From Paracoccaceae bacterium (GTDB taxonomy: Bacteria; Pseudomonadota; Alphaproteobacteria; Rhodobacterales; Rhodobacteraceae), in the NCBI GenBank assembly GCA_902602765.1, contig CACKSH010000008.1, forward strand, positions 1-64,000: DNA of 64,000 nt, given 5' to 3'. Under the pieces are notes generated by a model, which had not been told where the DNA came from, did no database searches, and saw only the letters and a program-made list of their open reading frames with translations. The position numbers and the translations under genes are program-made. Positions within the stretch are counted from its first letter, which is position 1, and each line of letters opens with the position of its first letter. Below are positions 8,862-17,574 of this stretch, one piece after another.

Positions 8862-9955
8862 ACGTCAGCGCTCTTAATCGACATAAACAAGCGTTCTAAA
8901 GGAGCTCTTACCATTAAACTTAGCGCCCCTGTGAATAATATCACTAAGGCTTGAATAACAACTATCATCTCACGTGGTATTTTAGTCCATAGCGCTAGTT
9001 CTGCACCACCTTGATAGAGAAAGCCAAATAATAGCGCAGCTAGAAAAACTCCTGCGGGATGACTGCGCCCCATGAGTGCAACTGCAATTCCAATGAAGCC
9101 TGCACCCTCAGTGAAATTTAAGATCAGTCGTTCACTTTCACCTTGAGTAGTATTTATCGCCATCATTCCACAGAGGGCCCCAGAGATCATCATGGCTATC
9201 ATAATAATTTTAACAGGCCTGACACCAGCGTAGCGAGCTGCGGCTCCAGACTTTCCCAACGCTCGTATTTCATATCCTAAAGGAGAGCGCCAAATTAGAT
9301 ACCAGATGGCGACACATGCAAAAAGTGCGATGAAAAAACTAACGTTAGCAGGTGCAGACCTAAATGCTTTTTCGAAACCCATTAAACTTGCAATGTCTTG
9401 GAAAGTGGGTAAATGAGTGCTGGCTGGAAAGTTTGCAGAAGCTGGGTCCATACTTCCTGTCGGTTTCAAAACGTCTACTACGAAAAATATAAGTACCCCA
9501 GCTGCTATGAAGTTGAACATGATTGTCGTAATAACAATATGGCTACCTCTCTTCGCTTGCAGGTAGGCAGGTAGACCTGCCCAGATCATTCCAAAGAGAG
9601 CTGCTCCAATTGAAGCTCCAATTATCGCTAACGTCCAGTGAGGCCAAGGAATAAAAAGACAAACAAGGGCTACTCCCAACCCCCCAATCATTGCCTGTCC
9701 CTCTCCGCCGATATTGAATAGCGCAGCATGAAATGCAACAGAGACTGCAAGACCAGTAAAAATGAAATTCGTTGTGTAATACAACATGTAGCCCCAACCG
9801 GCGGATCGAAGTAATGTACCCTCTATCATTAAATTAAGTGCTGCTACTGGACTTTCACCGATTGCCAAAATTAGTAATGCGGCTAAAAAAGCAGCTAGAA
9901 ACAAAGAAAATAATGGGACAACAATAATATCGACCCACTTTGGCATTATATCCAT
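8858..9955 (-). CDS. BMP-type ABC transporter permease, first subunit
   Basis: This 365-residue inner-membrane protein is the partner permease of the importer. FHAALFNIGGEGQAMIGGLG is the BPD_transp_2 signature, RSPLGYEIRALGKSGAAARYAGV is the cytoplasmic coupling loop that meets the ATPase, and EGAGFIGIAVALMGRSHPAGV precedes the last helices. In this family (Bacillus NupP/NupQ, Streptococcus and Treponema homologues) the usual cargo is purine or pyrimidine nucleosides. It is expressed between the ATPase gene, 40 bases upstream, and the second permease, with which it overlaps by four bases. Confidence 0.92.
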   Translation of the reverse strand: MDIMPKWVDIIVVPLFSLFLAAFLAALLILAIGESPVAALNLMIEGTLLRSAGWGYMLYYTTNFIFTGLAVSVAFHAALFNIGGEGQAMIGGLGVALVCLFIPWPHWTLAIIGASIGAALFGMIWAGLPAYLQAKRGSHIVITTIMFNFIAAGVLIFFVVDVLKPTGSMDPASANFPASTHLPTFQDIASLMGFEKAFRSAPANVSFFIALFACVAIWYLIWRSPLGYEIRALGKSGAAARYAGVRPVKIIMIAMMISGALCGMMAINTTQGESERLILNFTEGAGFIGIAVALMGRSHPAGVFLAALLFGFLYQGGAELALWTKIPREMIVVIQALVILFTGALSLMVRAPLERLFMSIKSADV

Positions 9956-9995
9956 TCAAATGCTCCATAATAACATTTTTCGTTTGTTACTTTGA

Positions 9996-11537
9996 TCATT
10001 GTAACGCTTCTCCAGAGACACCAGCCATAAGAAGTCCAAGTTCCTTTTCATTTGTCTCAGATGGAAGTCTTTCTCCCATAATTTTACCGTCGAACATAAC
10101 GGCTATTTTGTCAGACAATGATAAGATCTCATCCAATTCGACCGATATTAACAAGATTGCTTTTCCCCTATCACGAAGGGCAACAATTTGCTGGTGGATA
10201 AACTCAATCGCCCCGATATCAACCCCTCGCGTTGGTTGGCCTACCAAAAGTAAGTCGGGGTCACGCTCTATTTCCCTTGCTAATACTATTTTTTGTTGAT
10301 TTCCTCCTGAGAAATTTTTGGCCCTCAATTTTGTATCAAGAGGTCGAACATCGAACCGGTCCAGTTTTGCCTCCGCTTCTTTTCGAATGGCATTATTGTC
10401 CATAAAAAACCGATTTGTTTGATTAGATTTCTCACGGTGATACCCGAATACTGAATTTTCCCATGCCATGAAGTCCATTATCAGTCCTTCGCGTTGTCTA
10501 TCTTCGGGCACATGAGCTATTCCTTGGGCTCTCCTTGCTTGGCCATCCCCAGCCACCCCAGTCGATAAGTCAATTTCTGATCCTTTTATTTTGACAGACC
10601 CCTTTGCTTTCTGATAGCCACCTAAAACTTCTAGGAGTTCTGATTGCCCATTTCCTGCAACACCAGCGACACCAAGAATTTCACCTGCTCTCACAGAAAG
10701 ACTTACATTTTTTAAACGCTGGACACCGAAATCATCAAACATATTAAGATCTTCGATTTCTAGCACTGGATTTTCAGGCTTGGCAGGACTTTTATCCACA
10801 CGGAGTAAAACTTTTCGACCGACCATGAGCTCTGCTAAATTCTCTGGACTAGTTTTGCTAGTTTCCAATGTTGCGGTCATTTCACCTTGCCGCATCACAC
10901 TTACTGTATCAGTAATATCCATTATCTCCCGAAGTTTATGGGTGATTAAAATAATGGTTTTTCCCTCCTCACGAAGCCGTTTTAGTATCCTGAAGAGTTG
11001 GTCCGCCTCAGCTGGGGTTAGAACTCCAGTGGGCTCATCTAAAATTAGAATATTTGCTTTTCGGTAAAGAGCCTTAAGTATCTCTACCCTTTGCTGCATC
11101 CCAACCCCTATATCTTCAATAATTGCATCAGGATTGACGTTTAATTCATATTCTGAGGCTAAAGTGGCAAGTTCTGCTCTTGCCTTACTAAGAGATGGTG
11201 AAAGTAGGGCTCCGCTTTCTGCCCCGAGAACAATATTTTCGAGGACTGAAAAATTTTCAACAAGCTTAAAATGCTGAAAAACCATTCCAATCCCTGCTGC
11301 TATTGCGGCTTGGCTATCTGGGATCGAAATTTTTTTATCATCTACAAAAATTTCGCCAGCGTCAGCTCTGTAAAACCCATACAAGATAGACATCAAAGTT
11401 GATTTTCCAGCACCATTTTCTCCAATAATACCGTGAATTGTTCCAGGCATGACACGGATGGTTATGTCTTTATTGGCTTGCACTGGTCCAAAGGATTTCG
11501 AAATCCCCTTGAGCTCAATTGCTGGGTTCATAGTCAT
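9996..11537 (-). CDS. BMP-type ABC transporter ATP-binding protein (two ABC domains)
   Basis: This 513-residue cytoplasmic ATPase drives the importer and contains two ABC domains in tandem. Domain 1 has Walker A GENGAGKST near residue 40, the signature-region sequence GVGMQQRVEILKAL and Walker B ILILDEPT. Domain 2 has a degenerate Walker A (GVAGNGQSELLE) but a good signature, FSGGNQQKIVLAREI, followed by LLVGQPTRGVDIGA. That asymmetry, with one canonical and one weak site, is normal for sugar and nucleoside importers of this class. An intrinsic terminator lies upstream between it and the binding-protein gene, so it should be made in smaller amount than the binding protein. Confidence 0.94.
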   Translation of the reverse strand: MTMNPAIELKGISKSFGPVQANKDITIRVMPGTIHGIIGENGAGKSTLMSILYGFYRADAGEIFVDDKKISIPDSQAAIAAGIGMVFQHFKLVENFSVLENIVLGAESGALLSPSLSKARAELATLASEYELNVNPDAIIEDIGVGMQQRVEILKALYRKANILILDEPTGVLTPAEADQLFRILKRLREEGKTIILITHKLREIMDITDTVSVMRQGEMTATLETSKTSPENLAELMVGRKVLLRVDKSPAKPENPVLEIEDLNMFDDFGVQRLKNVSLSVRAGEILGVAGVAGNGQSELLEVLGGYQKAKGSVKIKGSEIDLSTGVAGDGQARRAQGIAHVPEDRQREGLIMDFMAWENSVFGYHREKSNQTNRFFMDNNAIRKEAEAKLDRFDVRPLDTKLRAKNFSGGNQQKIVLAREIERDPDLLLVGQPTRGVDIGAIEFIHQQIVALRDRGKAILLISVELDEILSLSDKIAVMFDGKIMGERLPSETNEKELGLLMAGVSGEALQ

Positions 11538-11554
11538 TTATTTCTCAATGCAAT

Positions 11555-11590
11555 TAAAAAACCGCACCTGATAAGTGCGGTTTTTTTTAG
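11555..11590 (-). terminator. intrinsic terminator between binding-protein and ATPase genes
   Basis: A stem of CCGCAC/GTGCGG, lengthened by flanking A:T pairs, encloses a TTATCA-like loop and is followed on the minus strand by a run of Ts. It lies just after the stop of the BMP binding-protein gene and before the ATPase gene of the same transporter. Partial termination here would yield excess binding protein over the membrane complex, a common arrangement in ABC importer operons. Confidence 0.85.
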
Positions 11591-11602
11591 ATTTAAAATT
11601 GA

Positions 11603-12601
11603 TTAAAACGAAACAGCTGGGCAGGTTTCATCATCAGTGTAATTATGTACCGACATTGATCCGTTTGCGATTGAAGACGAAGCAGCGTCAACAGCTGCTT
11701 TCATGTCAGCAGATATCAGAGAAGCATTATGCTCATCTAATGCATAGCCAACTCCACCATTGGATATACCCATCTGAAAATTTCCTGTTTCTAAAGCTTC
11801 GCCGGCTGAAAACGCTTCGTAAACAGCATTGTCAACGCGTTTTAGCATAGAAGTTAAAACTTGTCCTGGGTGAAGGTAGTTTTGGTTCGCATCAACGCCG
11901 ATAGAAAGAATTCCCTCATCGGCCGCAGTTTGAAGGACCCCTACACCAGTTCCGCCGGCAGCCGCATACACTACATCTGCGCCCTGGCTGATTTGAGCCT
12001 TAGTAAGTTCAGAACCTTTTACTGGGTCATTCCATGCAGCAGGCGTTGTACCGGTCATATTGGCTATAACTGTTGCATCTGGATTTACTGCTTTTACTCC
12101 CTGAGCGTATCCGCATCCAAAACGTCTGATTAGAGGTATATCCATGCCCCCAACAAAACCAACTGTGCCTGTTTTCGACGCTTGTGCTGCAAGCATTCCA
12201 ACCAGGTAGGAACCTTCGTGTTCGTTAAATCCAATACCTCGTACGTTCGGCAGGCTTAGCCAATTCACGTCTATCACCGCAAATTTTGTATCTGGATAAT
12301 CTGGCGCAACCTTCCCCAAAGAGTCAGCGAATGCGAAGCCAGCCATTACGATAGGGTTCGCACCAGCTTCTGCAAATCTGCGAAGTGCTTGTTCCCGCTG
12401 AGCCTCATTTTGAAGCTCTATCTCTCTAAAGGATCCTCCTGTTTCATCTGCCCAACGCTGAGCTCCCGTAAAAGCAGACTCGTTGAACGATTTATCAAAT
12501 TTACCCCCAAGATCAAAAATAATAGCAGGTTCTGCTAAAGCAAGACCTGCACTCATGGTCAAACCAACAGCGGTTGACACCATTTTAGTAACGATATTCA
12601 T
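11603..12601 (-). CDS. BMP family ABC transporter substrate-binding protein
   Basis: This is the periplasmic binding protein of the importer, 332 residues. A type I signal peptide ends in AGLALA before EPAIIFDLGGKFDKSFNESAF; the phrase 'D-x-x-x-x-D-K-S-F-N' is the BMP (PnrA-like) N-terminal hallmark. Later blocks are GFVGGMDIPLIRRFGCGYAQG, ADVVYAAAGGTGVGV and IGVDANQNYLHPG. Characterised BMP proteins bind nucleosides such as inosine, guanosine or adenosine, so purine nucleoside scavenging is the best guess. There is no lipobox cysteine, as expected for a soluble Gram-negative periplasmic protein. It is the first gene of its operon, with GGGAG as a ribosome site. Confidence 0.93.
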   Translation of the reverse strand: MNIVTKMVSTAVGLTMSAGLALAEPAIIFDLGGKFDKSFNESAFTGAQRWADETGGSFREIELQNEAQREQALRRFAEAGANPIVMAGFAFADSLGKVAPDYPDTKFAVIDVNWLSLPNVRGIGFNEHEGSYLVGMLAAQASKTGTVGFVGGMDIPLIRRFGCGYAQGVKAVNPDATVIANMTGTTPAAWNDPVKGSELTKAQISQGADVVYAAAGGTGVGVLQTAADEGILSIGVDANQNYLHPGQVLTSMLKRVDNAVYEAFSAGEALETGNFQMGISNGGVGYALDEHNASLISADMKAAVDAASSSIANGSMSVHNYTDDETCPAVSF

Positions 12602-12730
12602 CTATATCTCCCGATTAATTGTTAGTTGGCCCAATAAAATCAACCAACCTCATTTCGTAATAAGGACAAGATTCTCATTGATGGTCAACCAAATAATTTC
12701 ATTTATGAGACACAAAATTATAAATATTGT

Positions 12731-13150
12731 TTAAATCAGAAGTAGATCTTTTTGCATAACCAATGCATCCTCAAGCTTTCCGTTTTTGTCACGAGAATAT
12801 GATTTTCGAACGGATATTTTTTTATAATTTAATTTTTTATAAATTTGAATTGCAGTTTTATTTGATTCGCTTACTTCAAGCGTCAATTTTTTTGCGCCGC
12901 TTTCGACTATTTTTTTTTCAATCTTCAATAAGCAATTGGTTGCTAATCCAGTGTTTTGTTTAATTTTGTCCGTAACTAGGAGTAAAAGCTCTGCCTCTGA
13001 TTCTATAACTCTTGCAAGAGCAAAACCATGTTCATGGCATTCGGCAAGAACACCGTTTGAAGATAGGATATCCGCAAATTCGTGAGCATCCCACATACGG
13101 TGGTTAGCTTCAGAGTTCGAGTGAAGTTTTGCCATCTTCTCTGGTGTCAT
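12731..13150 (-). CDS. rimI: GNAT acetyltransferase, RimI-like (ribosomal S18 alanine N-acetyltransferase)
   Basis: This 139-residue GNAT protein is divergent but sits where rimI belongs, overlapping the tsaB stop by four bases (ATGA). The acetyl-CoA-binding region is recognisable as ELLLLVTDKIKQNTGLATNCLL, though the usual Q/RxxGxG/A motif is weak (KQNTGLA). The C-terminal half, LEVSESNKTAIQIYKKLNYKKISVRKSYY-like, is typical of RimI, with 'N-x-x-A-I-x-x-Y-x-x-x-x-F/Y'. RimI acetylates the N-terminal alanine of ribosomal protein S18. The exact substrate here is inferred from context and could differ. Confidence 0.8.
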   Translation of the reverse strand: MTPEKMAKLHSNSEANHRMWDAHEFADILSSNGVLAECHEHGFALARVIESEAELLLLVTDKIKQNTGLATNCLLKIEKKIVESGAKKLTLEVSESNKTAIQIYKKLNYKKISVRKSYSRDKNGKLEDALVMQKDLLLI

Positions 13151-13728
13151 TTAATTAAAGAAACTTTTTCGGTGTGAGGCTGTGCATCTGCTGGCTTTAT
13201 GTAAAGTGGAGTTGGTTTAGATAAATTAAATTTTAGATCTGCACCAAGTATGGCCATATTCTCAATGAACTTTTCTCCTTTTGGTCTATACGCAAACCCT
13301 TGTGGCGCAATACCATCTTTCGCAAGATTAGTTTTGTAATTTCCGTTCATAGTCCCAAGGTAATACAAATTTTGCCTAGCTGGAATTACTGCAACCTTGT
13401 ATTTTTTTTGTCCATAAAGAGATGCTTGGAAGCTATTTACGCCTGAAATTGGTACTTTCAAAGACAATGAAAGTCCTTTAGCAGCTGCCAGCCCGATGCG
13501 AATGCCAGTAAAGTTCCCTGGACCGATCCCAACTACTATAAAGTCAATCCGTGTTTTTTTAATTTTTGCTTTCTTGAGCGCATCTTCTATCACTTCGAAT
13601 AGAAGTTCAGCTTGCCCGTTTTTTATTTCTTTTACGGACGTAAAAACTGTCCCGCTAAGAAAAATTGCCGCTGCACAATGGGTGGTTGACGTATCAATTG
13701 CTAGTAAGCAATTAGCTCTATAGTCCAA
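13147..13728 (-). CDS. tsaB: tRNA threonylcarbamoyladenosine synthesis protein TsaB
   Basis: TsaB is the non-catalytic partner of TsaD in the complex that adds the t6A base to position 37 of ANN-decoding tRNAs. The N-terminus LLAIDTSTTHCAAAIF and the block VGIGPGNFTGIRIGLAAAKGL are the ASKHA-fold signatures. At 193 residues it is somewhat shorter than E. coli TsaB (231), mostly at the C-terminus, which is common in this group. No ATG is available near the front. The start is a TTG that overlaps the end of the nfu gene by 11 bases, so re-initiation from the upstream gene is likely. Confidence 0.9.
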   Translation of the reverse strand: MDYRANCLLAIDTSTTHCAAAIFLSGTVFTSVKEIKNGQAELLFEVIEDALKKAKIKKTRIDFIVVGIGPGNFTGIRIGLAAAKGLSLSLKVPISGVNSFQASLYGQKKYKVAVIPARQNLYYLGTMNGNYKTNLAKDGIAPQGFAYRPKGEKFIENMAILGADLKFNLSKPTPLYIKPADAQPHTEKVSLIK

Positions 13729-14278
13729 CTGGCCGAACTTCGGTAACCTCCGGAATATAATGCCTTAAAAGGTTCTCTATCCCCATTTTTAGGGTCATTG
13801 TTGAGGAAGGACAACCTGCACATGCACCTTGCATTTGCAGATATACAATTCCACGTTCAAATCCATGAAAAGTTATGTCTCCTCCATCTTGCGCAACGGC
13901 AGGACGCACTCGACTATCCAATAACTCTTTAATTTGGCCAACTATCTCGGTGTTCTCGCCTGAGTGCTCTGCGTGAACGCTTCCAGTTTGTTCACCCTCA
14001 ATTACAGGGGCTCCTGACTGAAAATGATCCATTATCGCCCCAAGGATACTAGGTTTTATGTGTTCCCAGTCTATACTGTCTTGCTTAGTAACTGTGACAA
14101 AATCATTTCCCAAGAAAACACCTGTTACCCCATTTAGAGCAAACAGCCGCTCGGCTAGTGGAGATGAATTAGCACTATCTGAATTAGGAAAGTCCGCAGT
14201 CCCCTGCTCCATAACTGTTTGTCCGGGCAGAAATTTCAATGTGGCTGGGTTAGGAGTTGATTCCGTCTGAATAAACAT
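13718..14278 (-). CDS. NfuA/Nfu-type iron-sulfur cluster scaffold (NifU family)
   Basis: This 186-residue protein carries and delivers [4Fe-4S] clusters. Residues 1 to about 90 form an Nfu N-terminal domain (MFIQTESTPNPATLKFLPG, AERLFALNGVTGVFLGNDFVTV). The last 75 are the NifU-type domain, with DSRVRPAVAQDGGDITFHGF and the cluster-binding CAGCPSSTMTLKMGIE, whose CxxC bridges clusters between two subunits. The start is preceded by an AAGGAATTC ribosome site. Fifty-six bases upstream there is a perfect Irr-box-like palindrome directly beside a TTGACA -35 element, so expression probably responds to iron/haem status. It is followed by tsaB and rimI on the same transcript. Confidence 0.92.
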   Translation of the reverse strand: MFIQTESTPNPATLKFLPGQTVMEQGTADFPNSDSANSSPLAERLFALNGVTGVFLGNDFVTVTKQDSIDWEHIKPSILGAIMDHFQSGAPVIEGEQTGSVHAEHSGENTEIVGQIKELLDSRVRPAVAQDGGDITFHGFERGIVYLQMQGACAGCPSSTMTLKMGIENLLRHYIPEVTEVRPVGL

Positions 14279-14306
14279 TTCGAATTCCTTTCGTATTACC
14301 AGATAT

Positions 14307-14330
14307 GCTTACTACTCGTTGAAATGTCAA
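14307..14330 (-). promoter_or_regulatory. putative sigma-70 promoter of nfu-tsaB-rimI
   Basis: On the minus strand a perfect TTGACA is followed, after about 17-18 bases, by CATATC/ATATCT as a moderate -10. It lies about 30-50 bases upstream of the nfu start codon, and the Irr-like palindrome ends four bases before the -35. The -10 is weak, so the exact transcription start is uncertain. Confidence 0.5.
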
Positions 14331-14333
14331 GTG

Positions 14334-14350
14334 TTTAGAATGATTCTAAA
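14334..14350. promoter_or_regulatory. Irr box (iron control element)-like palindrome
   Basis: TTTAGAATGATTCTAAA is a perfect 8+1+8 palindrome and has the TTTAGAA-N3-TTCTAAA shape described for Irr-binding sites (ICE motifs) in alphaproteobacteria. It fills the space between the usp stop codon and the nfu -35 element. The predicted target, an iron-sulfur scaffold gene, is the class of gene Irr regulates. Whether Irr represses or activates here cannot be read from the DNA, although the position just upstream of -35 permits either. Confidence 0.65.
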
Positions 14351-14806
14351 TTAGGTAATTGCTTCTAGTCTTTCTTTTGATAAATCTCCTGGAACAACAG
14401 TAATTGGAATTGGCAATGAGCCGGCATTTTTGCTTAATTGAGTTACTATTGGTCCTGGCCCCTTTTTGTCAGTACTGGCGCCGAGTACTAAAACCCCAAT
14501 TTCCGAGTCATCTGATATTTGTGCTAATATTTCAGGGACGACTTCGCCTTCTCGGATCACTAAGCTCGGATCAATTCCTTGTTTATCTCGCATCCACTTG
14601 GCAAATACTTCGAAATGAATCTCTATTCGTTCTTTGGCCTCTGCACGCATCAAATCGGCAACCCCAATCCAGTGATTAAATTCTTCCGGAGGAATTATCG
14701 AAAGTACTTCTACACCTCCTCCTGATTTTGCAGCGCGCATTGCTGCAAATCGTATCGCGTTGAGGCATTCTTTGCTGTCATCTAAAACTACTAAAAATTT
14801 ACGCAT
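14351..14806 (-). CDS. universal stress protein (UspA family)
   Basis: This is a single-domain Usp protein of 151 residues, beginning MRKFLVVLDDSKECLNAIRFAAMRA. The C-terminal region VLVLGASTDKKGPGPIVTQLSKNAG holds the relic of the G-2x-G-9x-G-S/T nucleotide loop, but the spacing is imperfect, so ATP binding is uncertain. A GTG four codons upstream is in frame. The ATG is chosen because GGAG stands at the right distance before it. Usp proteins support survival under starvation or oxidative stress by poorly defined means. It is transcribed toward nfu, but the Irr box and promoter between them suggest separate control. Confidence 0.88.
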   Translation of the reverse strand: MRKFLVVLDDSKECLNAIRFAAMRAAKSGGGVEVLSIIPPEEFNHWIGVADLMRAEAKERIEIHFEVFAKWMRDKQGIDPSLVIREGEVVPEILAQISDDSEIGVLVLGASTDKKGPGPIVTQLSKNAGSLPIPITVVPGDLSKERLEAIT

Positions 14807-14908
14807 TAAATTCTCCACAACCCAGCATGCACTAGGAATGAAGCGTTTGCAATCTTTCGGTTATGGAAGCAGCCTGTCATTATAAAATTGCTTTTTAAGA
14901 AATGTAAA

Positions 14909-15949
14909 CTATGGTTGTAATATACCGATTATATCGTACGTTTTTTGCAAAATTGGACCTGCAATTTTTCGTGCTCTTTCTGCACCCTTGGCAAGAATCA
15001 TATCTATTTCCTCGGAATTTTGCATTAGTCGATTCATTTCTGTTGAAATTGGAGACAAGAGTTCAACCGCTCGTTCGGCCAAAATTGGTTTAAATTCAGA
15101 AAATTGTTTGCCCCCAACTTCCTTTAATGTGCTTTCGATGGATTGGTTGCTGAGCGCTGAGTAGATTGTAACGAGGTTTTCTGCTTCGGGTCGATTTTTC
15201 AATCCTGGTATTTCTGACGGCAAGGCACCAGCATCTGTCTTCGCTTTTTTGAATTTAAGAAATATTGTATCCGCATTGTCACCCATGTTGATCCTACTTA
15301 GATCGGATGGGTCTGACTTTGACATTTTTTTTGTTCCATCTCGTAAGCTCATTACTCTTGAAGCAGTGCCCCCAATTACTGGCTCAGTCACTGGGAAAAA
15401 ATCCACTTTGTAATCATGGTTAAACTTTATCGCGATATCTCTTGTTAGCTCAAGATGTTGTTTTTGATCGTCACCCACTGGGACATGTGTGGCATGGTAT
15501 AATAAAATATCTGCAGCCATAAGTGCAGGATATGCAAATAAACCAAGGGCAGCATTTTGAGAATTTTTTCCTGCCTTATCCTTAAATTGTGTCATTCGTT
15601 GCATCCAGCCCATCCTGGCCACACAATTAAAAATCCATCCCAGCTGTGCGTGCTCGGGCACAGCTGATTGGTTAAAAAGAATTGCGGAATTAGGATCTAT
15701 TCCTGCCGCAATAAAAAATGCGGCGATCTGTCTGGTATTTTCTCTCAGTTCCAACGGATTTTGCCACGCTGTTATCGCATGTTGATCAACTACACAGTAC
15801 ATCGTTTCGTAGTCTTCGCTTTGCATTTCAACAAAGCGTTTGACTGCTCCCAAGTAATTCCCTAATGTCAATCCTCCTGTAGGTTGCACACCTGAAAACA
15901 CTCGTTTTTCAAACTTTTTTAATGAAGACTGTTTTTCTATGTCTACCAC
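14909..15949 (-). CDS. trpS: tryptophanyl-tRNA synthetase
   Basis: TrpS charges tRNA-Trp with tryptophan and ATP. This class I enzyme of about 346 residues shows the HIGH-equivalent [16 protein letters not shown] near the N-terminus, [22 protein letters not shown] in the middle and [14 protein letters not shown] as the KMSKS loop. The start has no ATG. A TTG two codons upstream of the GTG is also in frame, but GGAG lies only two bases before it, whereas the GTG (MVDIEKQSS) stands eight bases after GGAG, so I chose GTG. It follows murJ on the same strand after about 100 bases. Confidence 0.95.
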   Translation of the reverse strand: MVDIEKQSSLKKFEKRVFSGVQPTGGLTLGNYLGAVKRFVEMQSEDYETMYCVVDQHAITAWQNPLELRENTRQIAAFFIAAGIDPNSAILFNQSAVPEHAQLGWIFNCVARMGWMQRMTQFKDKAGKNSQNAALGLFAYPALMAADILLYHATHVPVGDDQKQHLELTRDIAIKFNHDYKVDFFPVTEPVIGGTASRVMSLRDGTKKMSKSDPSDLSRINMGDNADTIFLKFKKAKTDAGALPSEIPGLKNRPEAENLVTIYSALSNQSIESTLKEVGGKQFSEFKPILAERAVELLSPISTEMNRLMQNSEEIDMILAKGAERARKIAGPILQKTYDIIGILQP

Positions 15950-16044
15950 AGACAAGGCTCCTGAAGAGTTATTTCAGTGACTCAGTAAGCATGTAGCTGC
16001 CGCACGTCAAGAAGCCTTATTGATGGTCTTTTAATATCAAATAT

Positions 16045-17574
16045 CTATTTATCCGACTTTTTCAAATTTTTTGGAAAAGCCCTCAATAGATAAATAAATA
16101 TTAGATATGTTGAGATACCGATAAATATTAACGAAACTGCAAAAAGCACTCGCTCAATTGAAGTTTCCATTGTGCTTTGTAAGTTTTGATTTATTGCCCA
16201 TAAAATACAACCCATCGCTAAACTCGCAAAAAAAGTACGTTGAATTCGACCAGTAGAAGTTTTTAATGCACTTGCGGCCTGTCCAAATTGTTTTGCTCTG
16301 AGCCATAGTAGAATAGTTGTGACCCATGCAGACGCGCTTGCAGCTATCGCAACGGCGAGCCAACCCATAATTTGCAAAAGCCCTATGGCAAGAATCGCAT
16401 TTAATATCATTGAAACAAATGCAAATCTGAGCGGGGTCTTAGTGTCTTCGCGGGCAAAGTATAATGGTTGTAATAGTTTTTGTATCATAAACGCTGGAAG
16501 TCCAATACCGTAAATAGTAGTAGCATATGATATTGCTAATGCATCGTCTTTCGTTGTTTTCCCGTGTTCAAAAAGTGCTGACACAAGTGGCAGTGGAATT
16601 AAGCACAGAGCAAAGCTGGAGGGCAGTGCCACAAACCATATCATTTCTGCACATTGTGAATATGTATGCTGAGCTTTAGTACTATCGCCTGATTTTAAAT
16701 GACGCGATAGTTTTGGTAAAAGAACTGTTCCCACCGCTATTCCAGCTATGCCTAGAGGTAGCTGATATAGCCTATCCGCAAAGTATAAGAAACTTATTGC
16801 ACCGGTTTCTTGACTTGCAACGAGCTGCCCAACCAATAGATTTATTTGGAGCACGCCACCAGCTAACGCAGCAGGTATCGCGATTTTAATCAGTTTGGCT
16901 ATGTCTTTATTCCATTTTGGAAACGCCAAAGTGATTTTAATACCAGTTCTGCGAGTCGCTAGCCAAAGCAAAATTAACTGAAGTATGCCAGCAGTGGGTA
17001 TCGACCAAACCAGCCATACTATTATGTCGCTGTTAATCGCCCAAGCGATAAGAAGGGCGGCCACTATAACAATATTTAAAATAACTGGAGCAGCAGCAGC
17101 TACGGCAAATCTTCCAGTTGTATTTAAAATGCCAGAAAATAAAGCTGCCAAGGAGATCAATAATATGTAAGGAAACATAACTCTTCCAAATTCGACAGTT
17201 AAATCAAATCTTTCATCGGGAGCAAATCCTGCTGCCGTTAAAAATACTAATCCAGGCATAAAAATCATGGCAATTGATGTTAGTATCAAAAGTATTGTTA
17301 GTAGGTTTGCAAAAACATTATTCGCAAACTCTTTTGGCTCCATTTTGCTTTCGTACCTCTTTGCAAATAGTGGCACAAATGCAGCATTAAAGGCGCCTTC
17401 TGCAAAAAAACGCCTAAAAATATTTGGTAATCTGAATGCAGCTACAAATGCGTCCAATAAAGGTCCTGCCCCGATGAAGGTTGAGAGTAAAATCTCTCTC
17501 ACCATTCCTAGAATACGGCTGAGTAACGTCCATGAGCCAACAGTTATAACACCTTTTGTAAGATTAATTCGCAT
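16045..17574 (-). CDS. murJ: lipid II flippase MurJ
   Basis: MurJ moves lipid II across the inner membrane for peptidoglycan synthesis. The 509-residue protein is hydrophobic throughout, consistent with 14 helices of the MOP fold. The N-terminus GVITVGSWTLLSRILGMVREILLSTFIGAGPLLDAFVAAFRLPN is diagnostic, with the conserved Arg of the first helix loop. RRFFAEGAFNAAFVPLF follows, then FALCLIPLPLVSALFEHG. Its ATG overlaps the glnD stop by one base, so the two are translationally coupled, an order also seen in other alphaproteobacteria. Confidence 0.95.
   Translation of the reverse strand: MRINLTKGVITVGSWTLLSRILGMVREILLSTFIGAGPLLDAFVAAFRLPNIFRRFFAEGAFNAAFVPLFAKRYESKMEPKEFANNVFANLLTILLILTSIAMIFMPGLVFLTAAGFAPDERFDLTVEFGRVMFPYILLISLAALFSGILNTTGRFAVAAAAPVILNIVIVAALLIAWAINSDIIVWLVWSIPTAGILQLILLWLATRRTGIKITLAFPKWNKDIAKLIKIAIPAALAGGVLQINLLVGQLVASQETGAISFLYFADRLYQLPLGIAGIAVGTVLLPKLSRHLKSGDSTKAQHTYSQCAEMIWFVALPSSFALCLIPLPLVSALFEHGKTTKDDALAISYATTIYGIGLPAFMIQKLLQPLYFAREDTKTPLRFAFVSMILNAILAIGLLQIMGWLAVAIAASASAWVTTILLWLRAKQFGQAASALKTSTGRIQRTFFASLAMGCILWAINQNLQSTMETSIERVLFAVSLIFIGISTYLIFIYLLRAFPKNLKKSDK

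Noticed and set aside
9940-10299. 119-codon plus-strand frame inside the ABC ATPase and permease region
   Set aside because: It lies antisense to strongly conserved transporter coding sequence, and its product resembles no family.
10791-10801. DnaA-box-like TTATCCACA, with another variant near 39351
   Set aside because: These are single isolated matches, one of them inside a coding sequence, without an AT-rich unwinding region or dnaA/parAB/hemE neighbours. They do not make an origin.
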